Positions 34,387 through 45,283 of a stretch of DNA of 64,000 nt are shown here, piece after piece (position 1 is the stretch's first letter; the number at the start of each line of letters is the position of its first letter). Source of the stretch: CAWACP01 sp963780655 (GTDB taxonomy: Bacteria > Acidobacteriota > Terriglobia > Bryobacterales > Bryobacteraceae); assembly GCA_963780655.1 (NCBI GenBank), contig CAWACP010000004.1, positions 496,001 to 560,000 of the forward strand, read 5' to 3'. The translations under genes and the position numbers were made by a program. The notes beneath the pieces were generated by a model. It was not told where the DNA came from. It ran no database searches and saw only the letters and a list, made by a program, of their open reading frames with translations.

Positions 34387-34730
34387 ATGCGGCTGAAAGG
34401 CTGGACCACCTCCGGTCACTTCCGGCGACGCTTTCGAGGCCTGGGCTCGCCGCGGGTCAAAGCCATGATCTGGTCTGTGGTCAGTGGGACGTCCCCTGTT
34501 CCGCGAAGGCCTCCACAATGAGGCGTCCTCTGGAGCCAGTCCCGGTTTTCGGGGCAGGTTTGCGAACACGCGCGCGATTTCCGGTAGGTCCAATCGCCAC
34601 GCTCGTCAGTGTATACCTTTGTGGGTCCACGCGGAGTAAGGTGCCGGGAAAGCGCCCTGGCCCAGAACCCTGAAGTAAAATCAACCGCCGGTTCATACTG
34701 CGTCAATGTTCCGGGCGCACCATCGGAGCC
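34387..34730. other. Intergenic stretch without a recognisable gene
   Basis: No frame has protein-like composition or a supported start. The last ~45 bases resemble the region just upstream of the sensor gene at 35864 (CCCTGAA, then a TAAAAT versus TATAAT -10-like box, then the shared GTTCATACTGCGTCAATG), so the repeat begins before the decayed copy. Confidence 0.5.
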
Positions 34731-34997
34731 ATGACGTAGCGAATCCGTGTCCTTGCCGCCGCTGCCGCTTACGCCCTGCTGTTCAGCGCGTGCGCGGCCC
34801 TGCTCTGGTTCCCGGTCTCGGGATTCGTTCGCCGGCAATCGGAGCAAGCCCTCAATCAGGAGTGGGGTGCCTCGCTGGGGTTTCTGCATATATTTCGCTC
34901 GGGGCCGGACTGTTCTACGACGCATACAATCCCGACGAGTCCCTGATGCTGACGCGGCTGTCTCGTATGGTCCTGATTCCCGACGATCAGGCTAGGC
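34731..34997 (+). pseudogene. Truncated, decayed copy of the sensor-like gene at 35864
   Basis: About 265 bases match the 5' part of the gene at 35864 closely, including ~45 bases upstream of its ATG. This copy has TAG as its third codon, a one-base deletion near 34911 and loses similarity after GACGATCAGG. It cannot encode a protein. Confidence 0.9.
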
Positions 34998-35205
34998 TAA
35001 ACTAGGGACCGCACAACAAGTTCAAGACATGATCACGGCACGAGCTCCCGGCCTGCTTGTCCTCGAAATCGTCGGCGGGCAACACTTGGGACCTGGTGCC
35101 ACCGCGATCTTAAGCATGCCCGCCCTTGGACAAGGCTGCCCGTACCAACCAACTCCACGTAGAACTGAGCGCAATGAATTCTGAAAAAAGATTACGAGGT
35201 TGATA

Positions 35206-35574
35206 ATGCGTGTAAGACTAATGGTATTGACGGCGCTAATTTCAATGCAGCAGGGTAGTGTGCCAGCGAAGAATCTAAGTAGTTCTCCCAGTGTACGCTA
35301 CGTATGCAATTTCGCTAAAGTTAGAATTCACAAGGCAGGACAGTACGTGTCTGTGCGGTCTGGTCCCGGCGGTCAATTCCGAAGGATTGATCGACTTCGT
35401 GCGGGTAAAGAAGTGTATATCTGTGATGAGCGCGGAGACTGGTTCAGGATCTTCTACGGTCGCCCGGACGGCCCCTGCGGTGCCACGTCTCGCAATGGTC
35501 TCGATGTTCGGAAGGCGACCGGCTGTCAATCTGGTTGGGTGGAACGAGAATGGATTGATGTCATTTCAGGTTGA
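35206..35574 (+). CDS. Small exported SH3-like domain protein
   Basis: 122 residues from the ATG at 35206, with GAGG seven bases upstream. It has a signal-like N-terminus (MRVRLMVLTALISMQQGS), then a bacterial SH3 pattern: YVSVRSGPGGQFRRIDRLRAGKEVYICDERGDWFRIFYG, ending SGWVEREWIDV. Base composition is visibly more AT-rich than the neighbours (also 35000-35200), which points to transfer. It lies between the decayed and intact copies of a duplicated gene. The role is unknown; peptidoglycan or ligand binding is typical of such domains. Confidence 0.75.
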   Translation: MRVRLMVLTALISMQQGSVPAKNLSSSPSVRYVCNFAKVRIHKAGQYVSVRSGPGGQFRRIDRLRAGKEVYICDERGDWFRIFYGRPDGPCGATSRNGLDVRKATGCQSGWVEREWIDVISG

Positions 35575-35808
35575 GTTCTGTTGTGCCGCTCTGCGTGTAT
35601 CGCCGAACGGTTCGGCATAGTTGATGAACAGCCCCTCGCTCGACACCGCGGACAGTTCTGTAGAACGTCTTCGCTGAAGTTAGAGGAGGCCTGCGTGCTC
35701 TGCTCACCCACACGGTGGGCTGAGCATCGCGCACTTCGGCACCCGAAGGGCCGCGCAGCCGGACCAAACCATCGCGGAGGAGGGCGTCCCGGTCCGAAAT
35801 CCCTGAAT

Positions 35809-35814
35809 TATAAT
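35809..35814 (+). promoter_or_regulatory. Consensus -10 box upstream of the sensor-like gene
   Basis: TATAAT, 50 bases before the ATG at 35864; no clear -35 at 17 bases. The decayed copy has TAAAAT at the same place. Confidence 0.4.
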
Positions 35815-35863
35815 TAACCGCGCGTTCATACTGCGTCAATGTTCCGGGCGCACCATCGGAGCC

Positions 35864-36466
35864 ATGACGCACCGAATCCGACTGCTCGCCGCCGCTGCCG
35901 CTTACGCCCTGCTCTTCAGCGCGTGTGCGGTGTTGCTTTGGTTCCCCGTCTCGGGATTCGTTCGCCGGCAATCGGAGCAAGCCCTCAATCAGGAGTGGGG
36001 CGCCTCGCTGGGGTTTCTGCATCTGTTTCGCTCGGGGCCGGACTGGTTCTACGACCCGTACAACCCAGAGGAGTCCCTGATCGTGACGCGGCTCTCTCGT
36101 ATGATCCTGATTGCCGACGATCAGGGCCGCCCATTCCAGCAGCCCTCGCATGGATTCCAAAGCATCGGCATGCCGGATGCGGCTGTCATCCGCGCCGATA
36201 TCCAGCGGGTTAAACGCTCAGGCCATCCTGTTTTCCGCCGCGCACGGGACAATGCGGGCCAACCATGGCTGCTCCGGGCCGGGCTGATGTGGAGCCGCGA
36301 GGCGAAACCGATCTACGTAGCGCTGGGCAGACCGATCGCGGAAGAGGAGAGAATCCTGCGGGAATTTCGGAACGCGCTGGCAGCGGCGGTAGTGGTGCTG
36401 ACGGCAATATCGGTTTTGATCGCGTATTTCACAGCCGGTCCTCACCAGGGCGGGGCCGGCGCATAA
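35864..36466 (+). CDS. Sensor-only membrane protein (histidine kinase N-terminal module)
   Basis: 200 residues with one membrane segment at each end (~8-28 and ~170-192) around a periplasmic domain containing FVRRQSEQALNQEWGASLGFL, LSRMILIADDQGRPF and PIYVALGRPIAEEERILREF. This is the layout and the wording of the sensor part of sensor kinases just before the HAMP domain. The protein stops right after the second helix, so HAMP, HisKA and ATPase domains are missing. It may be a truncated kinase or a stand-alone sensor/decoy. The stop codon is shared with the A-run of the lon terminator. Confidence 0.7.
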   Translation: MTHRIRLLAAAAAYALLFSACAVLLWFPVSGFVRRQSEQALNQEWGASLGFLHLFRSGPDWFYDPYNPEESLIVTRLSRMILIADDQGRPFQQPSHGFQSIGMPDAAVIRADIQRVKRSGHPVFRRARDNAGQPWLLRAGLMWSREAKPIYVALGRPIAEEERILREFRNALAAAVVVLTAISVLIAYFTAGPHQGGAGA

Positions 36467-36495
36467 AAAAAAAGGCGGGGCCCTGTCGGCCCCGC
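36465..36495 (-). terminator. Rho-independent terminator of lon
   Basis: On the minus strand, GCGGGGCC / GGCCCCGC forms an 8-bp stem with a 5-base loop (36475-36495), followed by nine Ts (A-run 36465-36473). It lies 53 bases beyond the lon stop. Confidence 0.93.
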
Positions 36496-36547
36496 TGCAA
36501 TTCAACTCGCCAGTTGAGGTTCGTCCAGGCTTAGGTGTACATCGGCG

Positions 36548-38923
<2,376 letters not shown>

Positions 38924-39046
38924 TTTGTTACTTCCTTTCCTCCTCGCGCCGACTTGGTCTTCGCAACTCGGGTTCCACGGTCCGCCGGAAATTCCCTGAC
39001 ATGACCGGACTCAAGTAATTTGATGTCGCCACTGTAACAACGTTGC

Positions 39047-39082
39047 AAAAAGAAAAGGCGGGCACCCGTCCGAATGCCCGCC
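39047..39082 (-). terminator. Rho-independent terminator of the htrA-like gene
   Basis: Minus strand: GGCGGGCA / TGCCCGCC stem (39057-39064 with 39075-39082), 10-base loop, then TTTTCTTTTT (39047-39056). It lies ~50 bases after the protease stop and upstream of lon, so lon has its own promoter. Confidence 0.9.
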
Positions 39083-39130
39083 TCGAAGTTCCGCTCCTTA
39101 CAGTCGCGGGTCTCTCTTCTGAGTCTCAGC

Positions 39131-40684
39131 CTACTTGTTGCTCGGCTGTATCACGATGAACAGGTTGCGCCCCTGTCCCTCCTGGCTGCGGTAGACCAGC
39201 AAGAGGAGCTGCCGGTTACCCGCCGCGTGGACGGCGCTGTCGAAGTCCTGCGGGCTGGTCACCTTCTGGTGGTTCACCCGCTGGATGATATCGCCTTCCT
39301 GCAGACCGGCTTCACCGGCGGGGGAGCCCTCGTCCACGCTGGTCACGACGACGCCGGAGAGGTGGGCCGGCAGCTTGAGCTGCGCCGCTGTATCGGCGTT
39401 CAGGGTATCGATCTGCACGCCGGAGAGAGCGCTCTGAGCGCCGTTCTCACCCTGGCCGCCGCCGCCGGGTCCCTGGTTATTTCCGCGGCCGCCGCGAGCA
39501 ACGTCGAAAAGGTGGCTCTCGCCAAGCGTGACCGGCACGTTCATCTCCTGGCCGTTGCGGATGATCTTCAGGTCCGCGCGCGAGCCCGGCGCGAGACCGG
39601 CAATCTGCAGCCGCAGCGAGTTGACGTCGGAGGCCGGCGTTCCATTGACGGCGGTGATGATGTCGCCCACCTGCAGGCCCGCCTTTTGTCCGGGGCTGTT
39701 CGGTTCGACATCGGCGATGGCCACGCCGGTCTGGCCGGAGCCAAGTCCGAAAGCCTGCTCTTCACCGGGCGTGATGGCCTGCAGACCGATGCCGACATAG
39801 CCGCGGGTCACCTTGCCACCCTTCATGAGCTGGTTCATCACGTTGCGGGCAAGGTTCACCGGGATGGCGAAGCCGATGCCGACGTTGCCGCCCTCGCTGC
39901 CCATACTCTGTCCGCCACCGATTATGGCGGTGTTAATGCCGATCAGTTCACCGCGCGTGTTGATCAGCGCGCCTCCCGAGTTGCCGGGGTTGATAGCGGC
40001 GTCGGTCTGGATCATGTCCTCGAGGTTTTCAATCCCGAGGGCGCGCCCTTTGGCGCTGACGATGCCCATGGTCACCGTTTGGCCGATACCGAATGGATTA
40101 CCAATGGCCAGCACGATGTCGCCGACCTCGGCGTGCGAGGAGTCTCCCAGAGGAAGCGTCGGCAGGTTGCGCTGATCCACCTTAACCACGGCGACGTCGG
40201 TGGCCGCGTCACGGCCGATCAGCTTCGCCGGCATTTCACGCTGATTGGCGAAGGACACCTTAATATCGGTGGCGCCTTCCACCACGTGATTATTCGTCAG
40301 AATGTAGCCGTCGGGGCTGATCACCACGCCCGATCCGAGCGCGTGCGCAATACGCTCGCGTGGCATCTGCGGGACCCGTCCGCCGAAGAACTGACGGAAG
40401 AAGTCGCCAAAAGGCCCCTCTTCCATGTCACCGCCGCCGCCGAAGGGATTCTGTACCTTCACCTTCTGCGTCGTGGATATATTCACCACCGCGGGCATGG
40501 CAGATTTGGCTATGGGCGCGAAACTCCCGCCCGAAAACGGCTCGACCGAGGCAGCATGCGCCGCGGATACGAAGATGGGAATCCGGCGGGCGCTCGTCCA
40601 GCTGTATGCCAGGGCGCCGGCCATTACCGCAATTACTGTCAGAAGGACCGCCGTCGAACGGCGAATCTGCATCACTCGGTTCAT
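39131..40684 (-). CDS. DegP/HtrA-type periplasmic serine protease
   Basis: 517 residues from the ATG at 40684 with GAGAGGA nine bases upstream. N-terminal membrane/signal segment (STAVLLTVIAVMAGALAYSW). The trypsin-like triad is His133 (TNNHVVEG), Asp163 (ATDVAVVKV) and Ser236 (NPGNSGGALIN). Two PDZ domains follow: GYVGIGLQAITP to ~370, and LSGVVVTSVDEGSPAGEAGLQ near the end, separated by a Gly-rich linker (GGRGNNQGPGGGGQGENG). It degrades or refolds misfolded envelope proteins. It sits between clpB and lon, all on one strand. Confidence 0.95.
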   Translation of the reverse strand: MNRVMQIRRSTAVLLTVIAVMAGALAYSWTSARRIPIFVSAAHAASVEPFSGGSFAPIAKSAMPAVVNISTTQKVKVQNPFGGGGDMEEGPFGDFFRQFFGGRVPQMPRERIAHALGSGVVISPDGYILTNNHVVEGATDIKVSFANQREMPAKLIGRDAATDVAVVKVDQRNLPTLPLGDSSHAEVGDIVLAIGNPFGIGQTVTMGIVSAKGRALGIENLEDMIQTDAAINPGNSGGALINTRGELIGINTAIIGGGQSMGSEGGNVGIGFAIPVNLARNVMNQLMKGGKVTRGYVGIGLQAITPGEEQAFGLGSGQTGVAIADVEPNSPGQKAGLQVGDIITAVNGTPASDVNSLRLQIAGLAPGSRADLKIIRNGQEMNVPVTLGESHLFDVARGGRGNNQGPGGGGQGENGAQSALSGVQIDTLNADTAAQLKLPAHLSGVVVTSVDEGSPAGEAGLQEGDIIQRVNHQKVTSPQDFDSAVHAAGNRQLLLLVYRSQEGQGRNLFIVIQPSNK

Positions 40685-40714
40685 TGAAATTGTTCCTCTC
40701 AAGAGCGAATTAAA

Positions 40715-40783
40715 GGAAGTACACGAATTACAGGAATTACTGGAAGCTCGTGCCCCGTCCATTCCTTTAATTCCCTTACTTCC
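40715..40783. repeat. Imperfect inverted repeat between clpB and htrA
   Basis: Arms 40715-40737 and 40761-40783 are inverted copies at 19 of 23 positions (GGAAGTA...GAATTA.AGGAAT), followed by more ATTCCT-type units to about 40809. There is no T-run. It could be a degenerate mobile palindrome or an RNA processing signal. Confidence 0.6.
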
Positions 40784-40813
40784 TCCGATCCATTCATTCC
40801 TTTCATTCCTCTA

Positions 40814-43426
40814 CTACACTGCCACTGCCTGCGTCTCGAAGCGCAGGCTGCCGGAAGAATCGACGTCCACCATGACGTGCTGTCCGTCCCGGATCTCGCC
40901 CGCCAGAATCTTCCTCGCCAGCGGAGTCTCCACCTCGCGCTGGATCGCACGCTTCAACGGGCGCGCGCCGTACTGCGGATCGTAGCCCGACCGCACCAGA
41001 CGCGTCCGGGCGGCGTCCGTCAACTCCAGTTCGATTCGCCGTTCGGCCAGCCGCTTCCGCAAAGCGGAAAGCTGAATCTCGACGATCCGCTTCAGGTGCT
41101 CCTCCGTGAGTGAGTGGAAGACGATAATGTCGTCTACACGGTTCAGAAACTCGGGACGGAAGTGCCGGCGCAACTCTTCGGTAACGGCTTCCTTCATTCG
41201 CTCGTAATCCGTACCGGCAAAGCTGCCACGGTAGTCGAGAATACGATGGCTGCCGATATTGGACGTCATGACGATAATGGTGTTCTTGAAGTCCACCGTC
41301 CGCCCCTGACCGTCCGTCAGACGCCCATCGTCAAGAATCTGCAGCAGGACGTTGAAGACATCGCTGTGCGCCTTCTCGATCTCGTCAAAGAGCACTACGG
41401 AATAAGGACGACGCCGGACCGCTTCCGTTAGTTGGCCGCCTTCTTCATAGCCCACATATCCCGGCGGCGCTCCCACAAGACGGGCGACCGTATGCTTTTC
41501 CTGGTATTCCGACATATCGATGCGGATCATGGCGCGCTCGTCGTCAAACAAATACTCGGCCAGCGCCCGAGCCACTTCGGTCTTCCCGACGCCTGTCGGC
41601 CCCAGGAAGATAAAACTGCCAATGGGACGGTTAGGATCTTTTAATCCAGACCGCGCGCGGATTACCGCTTCGGCGACGGCGGTCACCGCCTCATCCTGTC
41701 CCACCACTCGTTTGTGCAACTCGTCTTCCAGGGCGAGCAGCTTCTTCATCTCGCCTTCGAGCAGCCGGGAAACCGGGATGCCGGTCCAGCGGCTGACCAC
41801 GTCGGCAATGTCCTCTTCGTCCACCTCCTCCTTCAGGAGGCGGACTCCGGTCTGGCGCTGCTGGAGCCGCTGTTCCTCGGCCTCGAGCTGGCGCTGCAGG
41901 GAGGTCAGCTTTCCGTACTTCAGCTCCGCAGCTTTGTTGAGGTCGTAGGCGCGTTCGGCGCGCTCGATCTCCACTTTCACCTGGTCGAGCTGGGCCCGCA
42001 GATCACGCAGACGCTGGACGGCTTCCTTTTCGGCCTGCCACTGCGCCTGCAGGGCGCTGGATGAGGTTTTCAGTTCGGCCAGTTCCCGCTCGATCTTCTC
42101 CAGACGCTCTTTCGAAGCCCGGTCGGTCTCCTTCTTCAGCGCCTCGCGCTCGATCTCGAGCTGCATGGTGCGGCGCGAAGCTTCATCCAGCTCCGCCGGC
42201 ATGGAGTCGATTTCGGTGCGCAGCTTCGCCGCAGCCTCGTCGACCAGGTCGATGGCCTTGTCGGGCAGGAAGCGGTCGCTGATATAGCGGTTCGAGAGGA
42301 CGGCTGCCGCCACCAGCGCGGAGTCCTTGATGCGGACGCCGTGATGCAGCTCATAGCGCTCGCGCAGGCCGCGCAGGATGGAGATCGTGTCTTCCACTGT
42401 CGGCTGGTCGACGAGGACCGTCTGAAAACGCCGCTCCAGCGCCGCGTCCTTCTCGATGTACTTGCGATACTCATCAAGCGTCGTGGCGCCGATGCAGTGC
42501 AGCTCGCCGCGCGCCAGCATGGGCTTCAGCAGGTTGCCGGCGTCCATGGCGCCTTCCGCCTTGCCCGCGCCGACGACTGTGTGCAGTTCGTCGATGAACA
42601 GGATGATCTGGCCTTCGGAGGACTGAATCTCCTTCAGGACGGCCTTGAGCCGCTCTTCAAATTCGCCACGGAACTTCGCGCCGGCGATGAGCGCGCCCAT
42701 ATCGAGCGCCACCACGCGCTTGTCTTTCAGCCCTTCGGGCACGTCGCCGCGCATGATGCGCTGGGCGAGACCTTCGACGATGGCAGTCTTGCCCACGCCA
42801 GGCTCGCCGATCAGGACCGGGTTGTTCTTGGTACGCCGCGAGAGCACCTGGATGACGCGGCGGATCTCCATATCGCGGCCGATCACCGGGTCGAGCTTGT
42901 TCTGCGCGGCGGCTTTGGTCAGGTCGCGGCCGTATTTCTCGAGCGCCTCGTAGGTGGCTTCGGGGTTCTGATTGGTGACCCGCTGATTGCCGCGAACCTC
43001 CTGGAGCGCCTTCATGAGGCGGTCGCGCGTGAGGCCCAGTTCCTTGAAGATGCGGCCGGCGGGTCCACCCTCGTTTACGATGGCGAGGAGCACGTGCTCC
43101 ACCGAGATGTAGTCATCCTTGAGCCGCTTGGCCTCGTCCTCGGCAGCGGTCAGGACCTTCTGCAGGCGCGCGCCAAGGTAGGTGTGATCGGCGGAGACAC
43201 CGGAGACTTTCGGGAGCCGGTCGATTTCCTGCTGAATGCGCCGGCGCAGGGCATCTGCGTTAATGTCGGCCTTGTTGAGGATGGAGGGGACAAGCCCGCC
43301 TTCCTGATCGAGCAGGCTGAGGAGCAGGTGCTCGACGTCGAATTGCTGGTTTCCGTTGCGAACGGCAATGGACTGGGCCTCGCGGAGGGCGTCCTGCATT
43401 TTTTCAGTGAAGCGGTTGATGTCCAT
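40814..43426 (-). CDS. clpB: Disaggregase ClpB
   Basis: 870 residues, full ClpB architecture: N-terminal Clp_N repeats (MDINRFTEKMQDALREAQSIA to ~145), NBD1 with Walker A GEPGVGKTA (~205), the long M-domain coiled coil (~400-530, AELKTSSSALQAQWQAEKEAV), NBD2 with Walker A GPTGVGKTE (~605) and the C-terminal domain. It works with DnaK to resolubilise aggregates. AAAGG lies seven bases before the ATG. A dyad at 43457-43482 may be an operator. Confidence 0.97.
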   Translation of the reverse strand: MDINRFTEKMQDALREAQSIAVRNGNQQFDVEHLLLSLLDQEGGLVPSILNKADINADALRRRIQQEIDRLPKVSGVSADHTYLGARLQKVLTAAEDEAKRLKDDYISVEHVLLAIVNEGGPAGRIFKELGLTRDRLMKALQEVRGNQRVTNQNPEATYEALEKYGRDLTKAAAQNKLDPVIGRDMEIRRVIQVLSRRTKNNPVLIGEPGVGKTAIVEGLAQRIMRGDVPEGLKDKRVVALDMGALIAGAKFRGEFEERLKAVLKEIQSSEGQIILFIDELHTVVGAGKAEGAMDAGNLLKPMLARGELHCIGATTLDEYRKYIEKDAALERRFQTVLVDQPTVEDTISILRGLRERYELHHGVRIKDSALVAAAVLSNRYISDRFLPDKAIDLVDEAAAKLRTEIDSMPAELDEASRRTMQLEIEREALKKETDRASKERLEKIERELAELKTSSSALQAQWQAEKEAVQRLRDLRAQLDQVKVEIERAERAYDLNKAAELKYGKLTSLQRQLEAEEQRLQQRQTGVRLLKEEVDEEDIADVVSRWTGIPVSRLLEGEMKKLLALEDELHKRVVGQDEAVTAVAEAVIRARSGLKDPNRPIGSFIFLGPTGVGKTEVARALAEYLFDDERAMIRIDMSEYQEKHTVARLVGAPPGYVGYEEGGQLTEAVRRRPYSVVLFDEIEKAHSDVFNVLLQILDDGRLTDGQGRTVDFKNTIIVMTSNIGSHRILDYRGSFAGTDYERMKEAVTEELRRHFRPEFLNRVDDIIVFHSLTEEHLKRIVEIQLSALRKRLAERRIELELTDAARTRLVRSGYDPQYGARPLKRAIQREVETPLARKILAGEIRDGQHVMVDVDSSGSLRFETQAVAV

Positions 43427-43456
43427 GCCAAAACCTTTGTGAAAATCTTAGTGCAG

Positions 43457-43482
43457 CGTTATCAACTATGCTTAGTTTAACG
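43457..43482 (-). promoter_or_regulatory. Dyad-symmetric element upstream of clpB
   Basis: CGTTA-AACTA-AGCA-TAGTT-(GA)-TAACG on the minus strand: two nested inverted units with a two-base bulge, about 30-55 bases before the clpB ATG. It is not a CIRCE element. It is a candidate heat-shock or stress operator; no regulator is identified. Confidence 0.4.
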
Positions 43483-43649
43483 CCTACATTGTAGATGCGC
43501 AAGGGTGGACGGTGTTGCGTGATTTTGTTGGCGTCAGATTTGTATGGTCGACGAGGAACCCTTGTGCTGGCGCAATGCGCAGTTAGGCTGAAATGTCTGT
43601 GTAGTGTTGTGTTAGCCTCGAACCTCGGGACCCACCCCATCCCGTGCAG

Positions 43650-43662
43650 CACGGATATCGTG
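43650..43662 (+). promoter_or_regulatory. Near-palindrome before the third antitoxin gene
   Basis: CAC(G)GATATCGTG, a 12-base palindrome with one inserted G, lies 14 bases upstream of the antitoxin ATG. It is a plausible autoregulatory operator. Confidence 0.35.
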
Positions 43663-43675
43663 TTACACTGGCGCT

Positions 43676-43918
43676 ATGGGGAAAGCCAAACAGAATGTGA
43701 CTCTGGTGGTTGAGGAGGATCTGCTCCGGGCGGCACGAAAGGTCGCACTCGATCAAAGGACCAGCGTTAATCAACTGGTGCGCGAGTACCTCTCTGGGCT
43801 GGTGGAGGAGCCCGGCCGCAGGCGGCTGGCCCATGCGAGGTTGAGAAAGGCCTTCCAGACGGGTCTTATAGACACTGGTGAGCGAACGTGGAGCCGGGCC
43901 GATCTCTATGACCGGTGA
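43676..43918 (+). CDS. VapB-like antitoxin (third TA pair)
   Basis: 80 residues: QNVTLVVEEDLLRAARKVALDQRTSVNQLVREYLSGL is a ribbon-helix-helix pattern, followed by an arginine-rich hinge and a toxin-binding tail ending TWSRADLYDR. No good ribosome-binding site. Its 3' end overlaps the toxin gene by 11 bases. Confidence 0.85.
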   Translation: MGKAKQNVTLVVEEDLLRAARKVALDQRTSVNQLVREYLSGLVEEPGRRRLAHARLRKAFQTGLIDTGERTWSRADLYDR

Positions 43919-44339
43919 GCGGGCTGTCAGTTTCGTTGACACGAATGTGGCGGTTTACGCGTTCGAGAGGAGCAGTTCGCCGAAGAAGTTGGTTGCCGAA
44001 CAATTGCTCAACGAGTTGATGGATGCGGACTGCCTGCGCCTGAGCACCCAGGTGTTGCAGGAGTTGTTCGTCACGCTGACCAGAAAAGTGAGCCGAGGTT
44101 GCACCAACGAGGAGGCTCTCGCCGTACTGGATGATCTGGCCGCCTGGCCCCTGACGGTGGTGGATTATGCAGCGATCCGAGCAGCCATTCGACTGGCTGG
44201 TCAGGCGGAGCTTTCATTCTGGGATGCCCTGATTGTAGTAGCGGCGGCCCGCGCCGGCGCCAAAGTCCTGTACACCGAAGATCTGAACGACGGGCAGGAG
44301 ATTCTCGGCGTACGAATTCGCAATCCGTTCGCGGCCTGA
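43908..44339 (+). CDS. VapC-like PIN-domain toxin
   Basis: 143 residues from the ATG at 43908. PIN motifs: VSFVDTNVAVYAFE (first Asp), TQVLQELFVTLTRK (Glu), LSFWDALIVVAAARAG (Asp) and VLYTEDLNDGQ (final acids). Complete catalytic set. It overlaps the antitoxin, so the two are translationally coupled. It lies just outside the ssrA-derived direct repeat at 44382. Confidence 0.9.
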   Translation: MTGERAVSFVDTNVAVYAFERSSSPKKLVAEQLLNELMDADCLRLSTQVLQELFVTLTRKVSRGCTNEEALAVLDDLAAWPLTVVDYAAIRAAIRLAGQAELSFWDALIVVAAARAGAKVLYTEDLNDGQEILGVRIRNPFAA

Positions 44340-44381
44340 CCGGAGATGACTAAGCGCGGAGAACCGGCAGAATACAATGGC

Positions 44382-44401
44382 GGAGGCGGCGGGAGTCGAA
44401 C
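44382..44401 (+). repeat. attL-like copy of the ssrA 3' end
   Basis: GGAGGCGGCGGGAGTCGAAC is identical over 20 bases to the tmRNA 3' end at 50363-50382. A displaced fragment of this kind at a distance from the intact RNA gene is the hallmark of site-specific integration at ssrA. Confidence 0.8.
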
Positions 44402-44934
44402 AGGCAGGAACGATTGATCGGCTGTAAGTTAGTGACTATAAAAGCAGAAAGAATCGCTAGAAACGCAATTTCCGCTAGTTCAACTTACGTATAACTTGCG
44501 TGGGCGGGGCGTGTTGAACGCCAACCGCCCCCACCATACTGTCAGGCCGATTATGGCGTTGTCCGTCCGGGTGATGTGACACATGCCCATACCCAGAGCG
44601 ATCACGCCAGCGGTCAGTATGCGTCAGCAGTGGCCATCCTGAGAGCATCCGGGATCGCCTGAGAATCTCTCCAGTCCGCACCCACCGCCAGGCCGGCGAC
44701 GGCCCCAGAGAAAAGAGTCAATGAGAAGAAACCCGAAACGGCCGGGAGTCAACCGGGCCGAATGTCTGCACAGTAGCGCGCGCGGACCTTGCGGAGCGTG
44801 CGATAGCTGGGCACCGCTTCACTTTCCCCGCGGGGGGTTCTGTGCCGCATGCTGCCCCGCGTGCTCGAGTAGCCAGACCGACAGCGGACGAAAACACGTA
44901 GCGGCAGGCGCCAGCGCGACCCGCGAGGGATTGC
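44402..44934. other. Stretch with no recognisable gene inside the putative island
   Basis: Mixed composition; AT-richer near 44420-44490. No open frame has credible start, length and composition together. No integrase remnant was recognised. Confidence 0.5.
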
Positions 44935-45159
44935 ATGCCTGAACTGGTGCAGCCCACCGTCTGCCTGGCGTACGCCAACGGTACGCCCGCCGTCTGCCAG
45001 AAGACGCTTGCCGCGGGCCGGCGGCTCGCGATCTCCCGGAAATATGCCGACGTTTCGGCCGCGCCGATATTGCACCTCCATCGCCATGAGGACGGCTATA
45101 TTGCTTTCGCCACTGAACGCGACGGCGATGATTTCCGGCCCTTGATCTCGATTAATTAG
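44935..45159 (+). CDS. Possible small hypothetical protein
   Basis: 74 residues from an ATG with GAGGG six bases upstream. The second half (PILHLHRHEDGYIAFATERDGDDFRPLISIN) has some protein-like pattern. No family recognised; it could be spurious. Confidence 0.3.
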   Translation: MPELVQPTVCLAYANGTPAVCQKTLAAGRRLAISRKYADVSAAPILHLHRHEDGYIAFATERDGDDFRPLISIN

Positions 45160-45171
45160 AAGGTGAAATGG

Positions 45172-45187
45172 TGGAAGCGGCGGGAGT
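45172..45187 (+). repeat. Degenerate third copy of the ssrA 3' end
   Basis: TGGAAGCGGCGGGAGT matches the tmRNA end with one change. Similarity also extends to the left (ATTAAT..AAGG..AAATGG precedes both), so it is unlikely to be chance. Confidence 0.6.
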
Positions 45188-45283
45188 TACATCTTTATTG
45201 CAAAATCGGTCACCGACCTGGCCGCAGCGACCATGGAGGCTTTCCCGACCGCCCGAGCCAGAACCCCGGTTCGCGGGCAACAG

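Noticed and set aside
39074..40687. 537-residue open frame on the plus strand
   Set aside because: Antisense to the htrA-like protease; His/Asp/Arg/Gly-rich with no recognisable domain.
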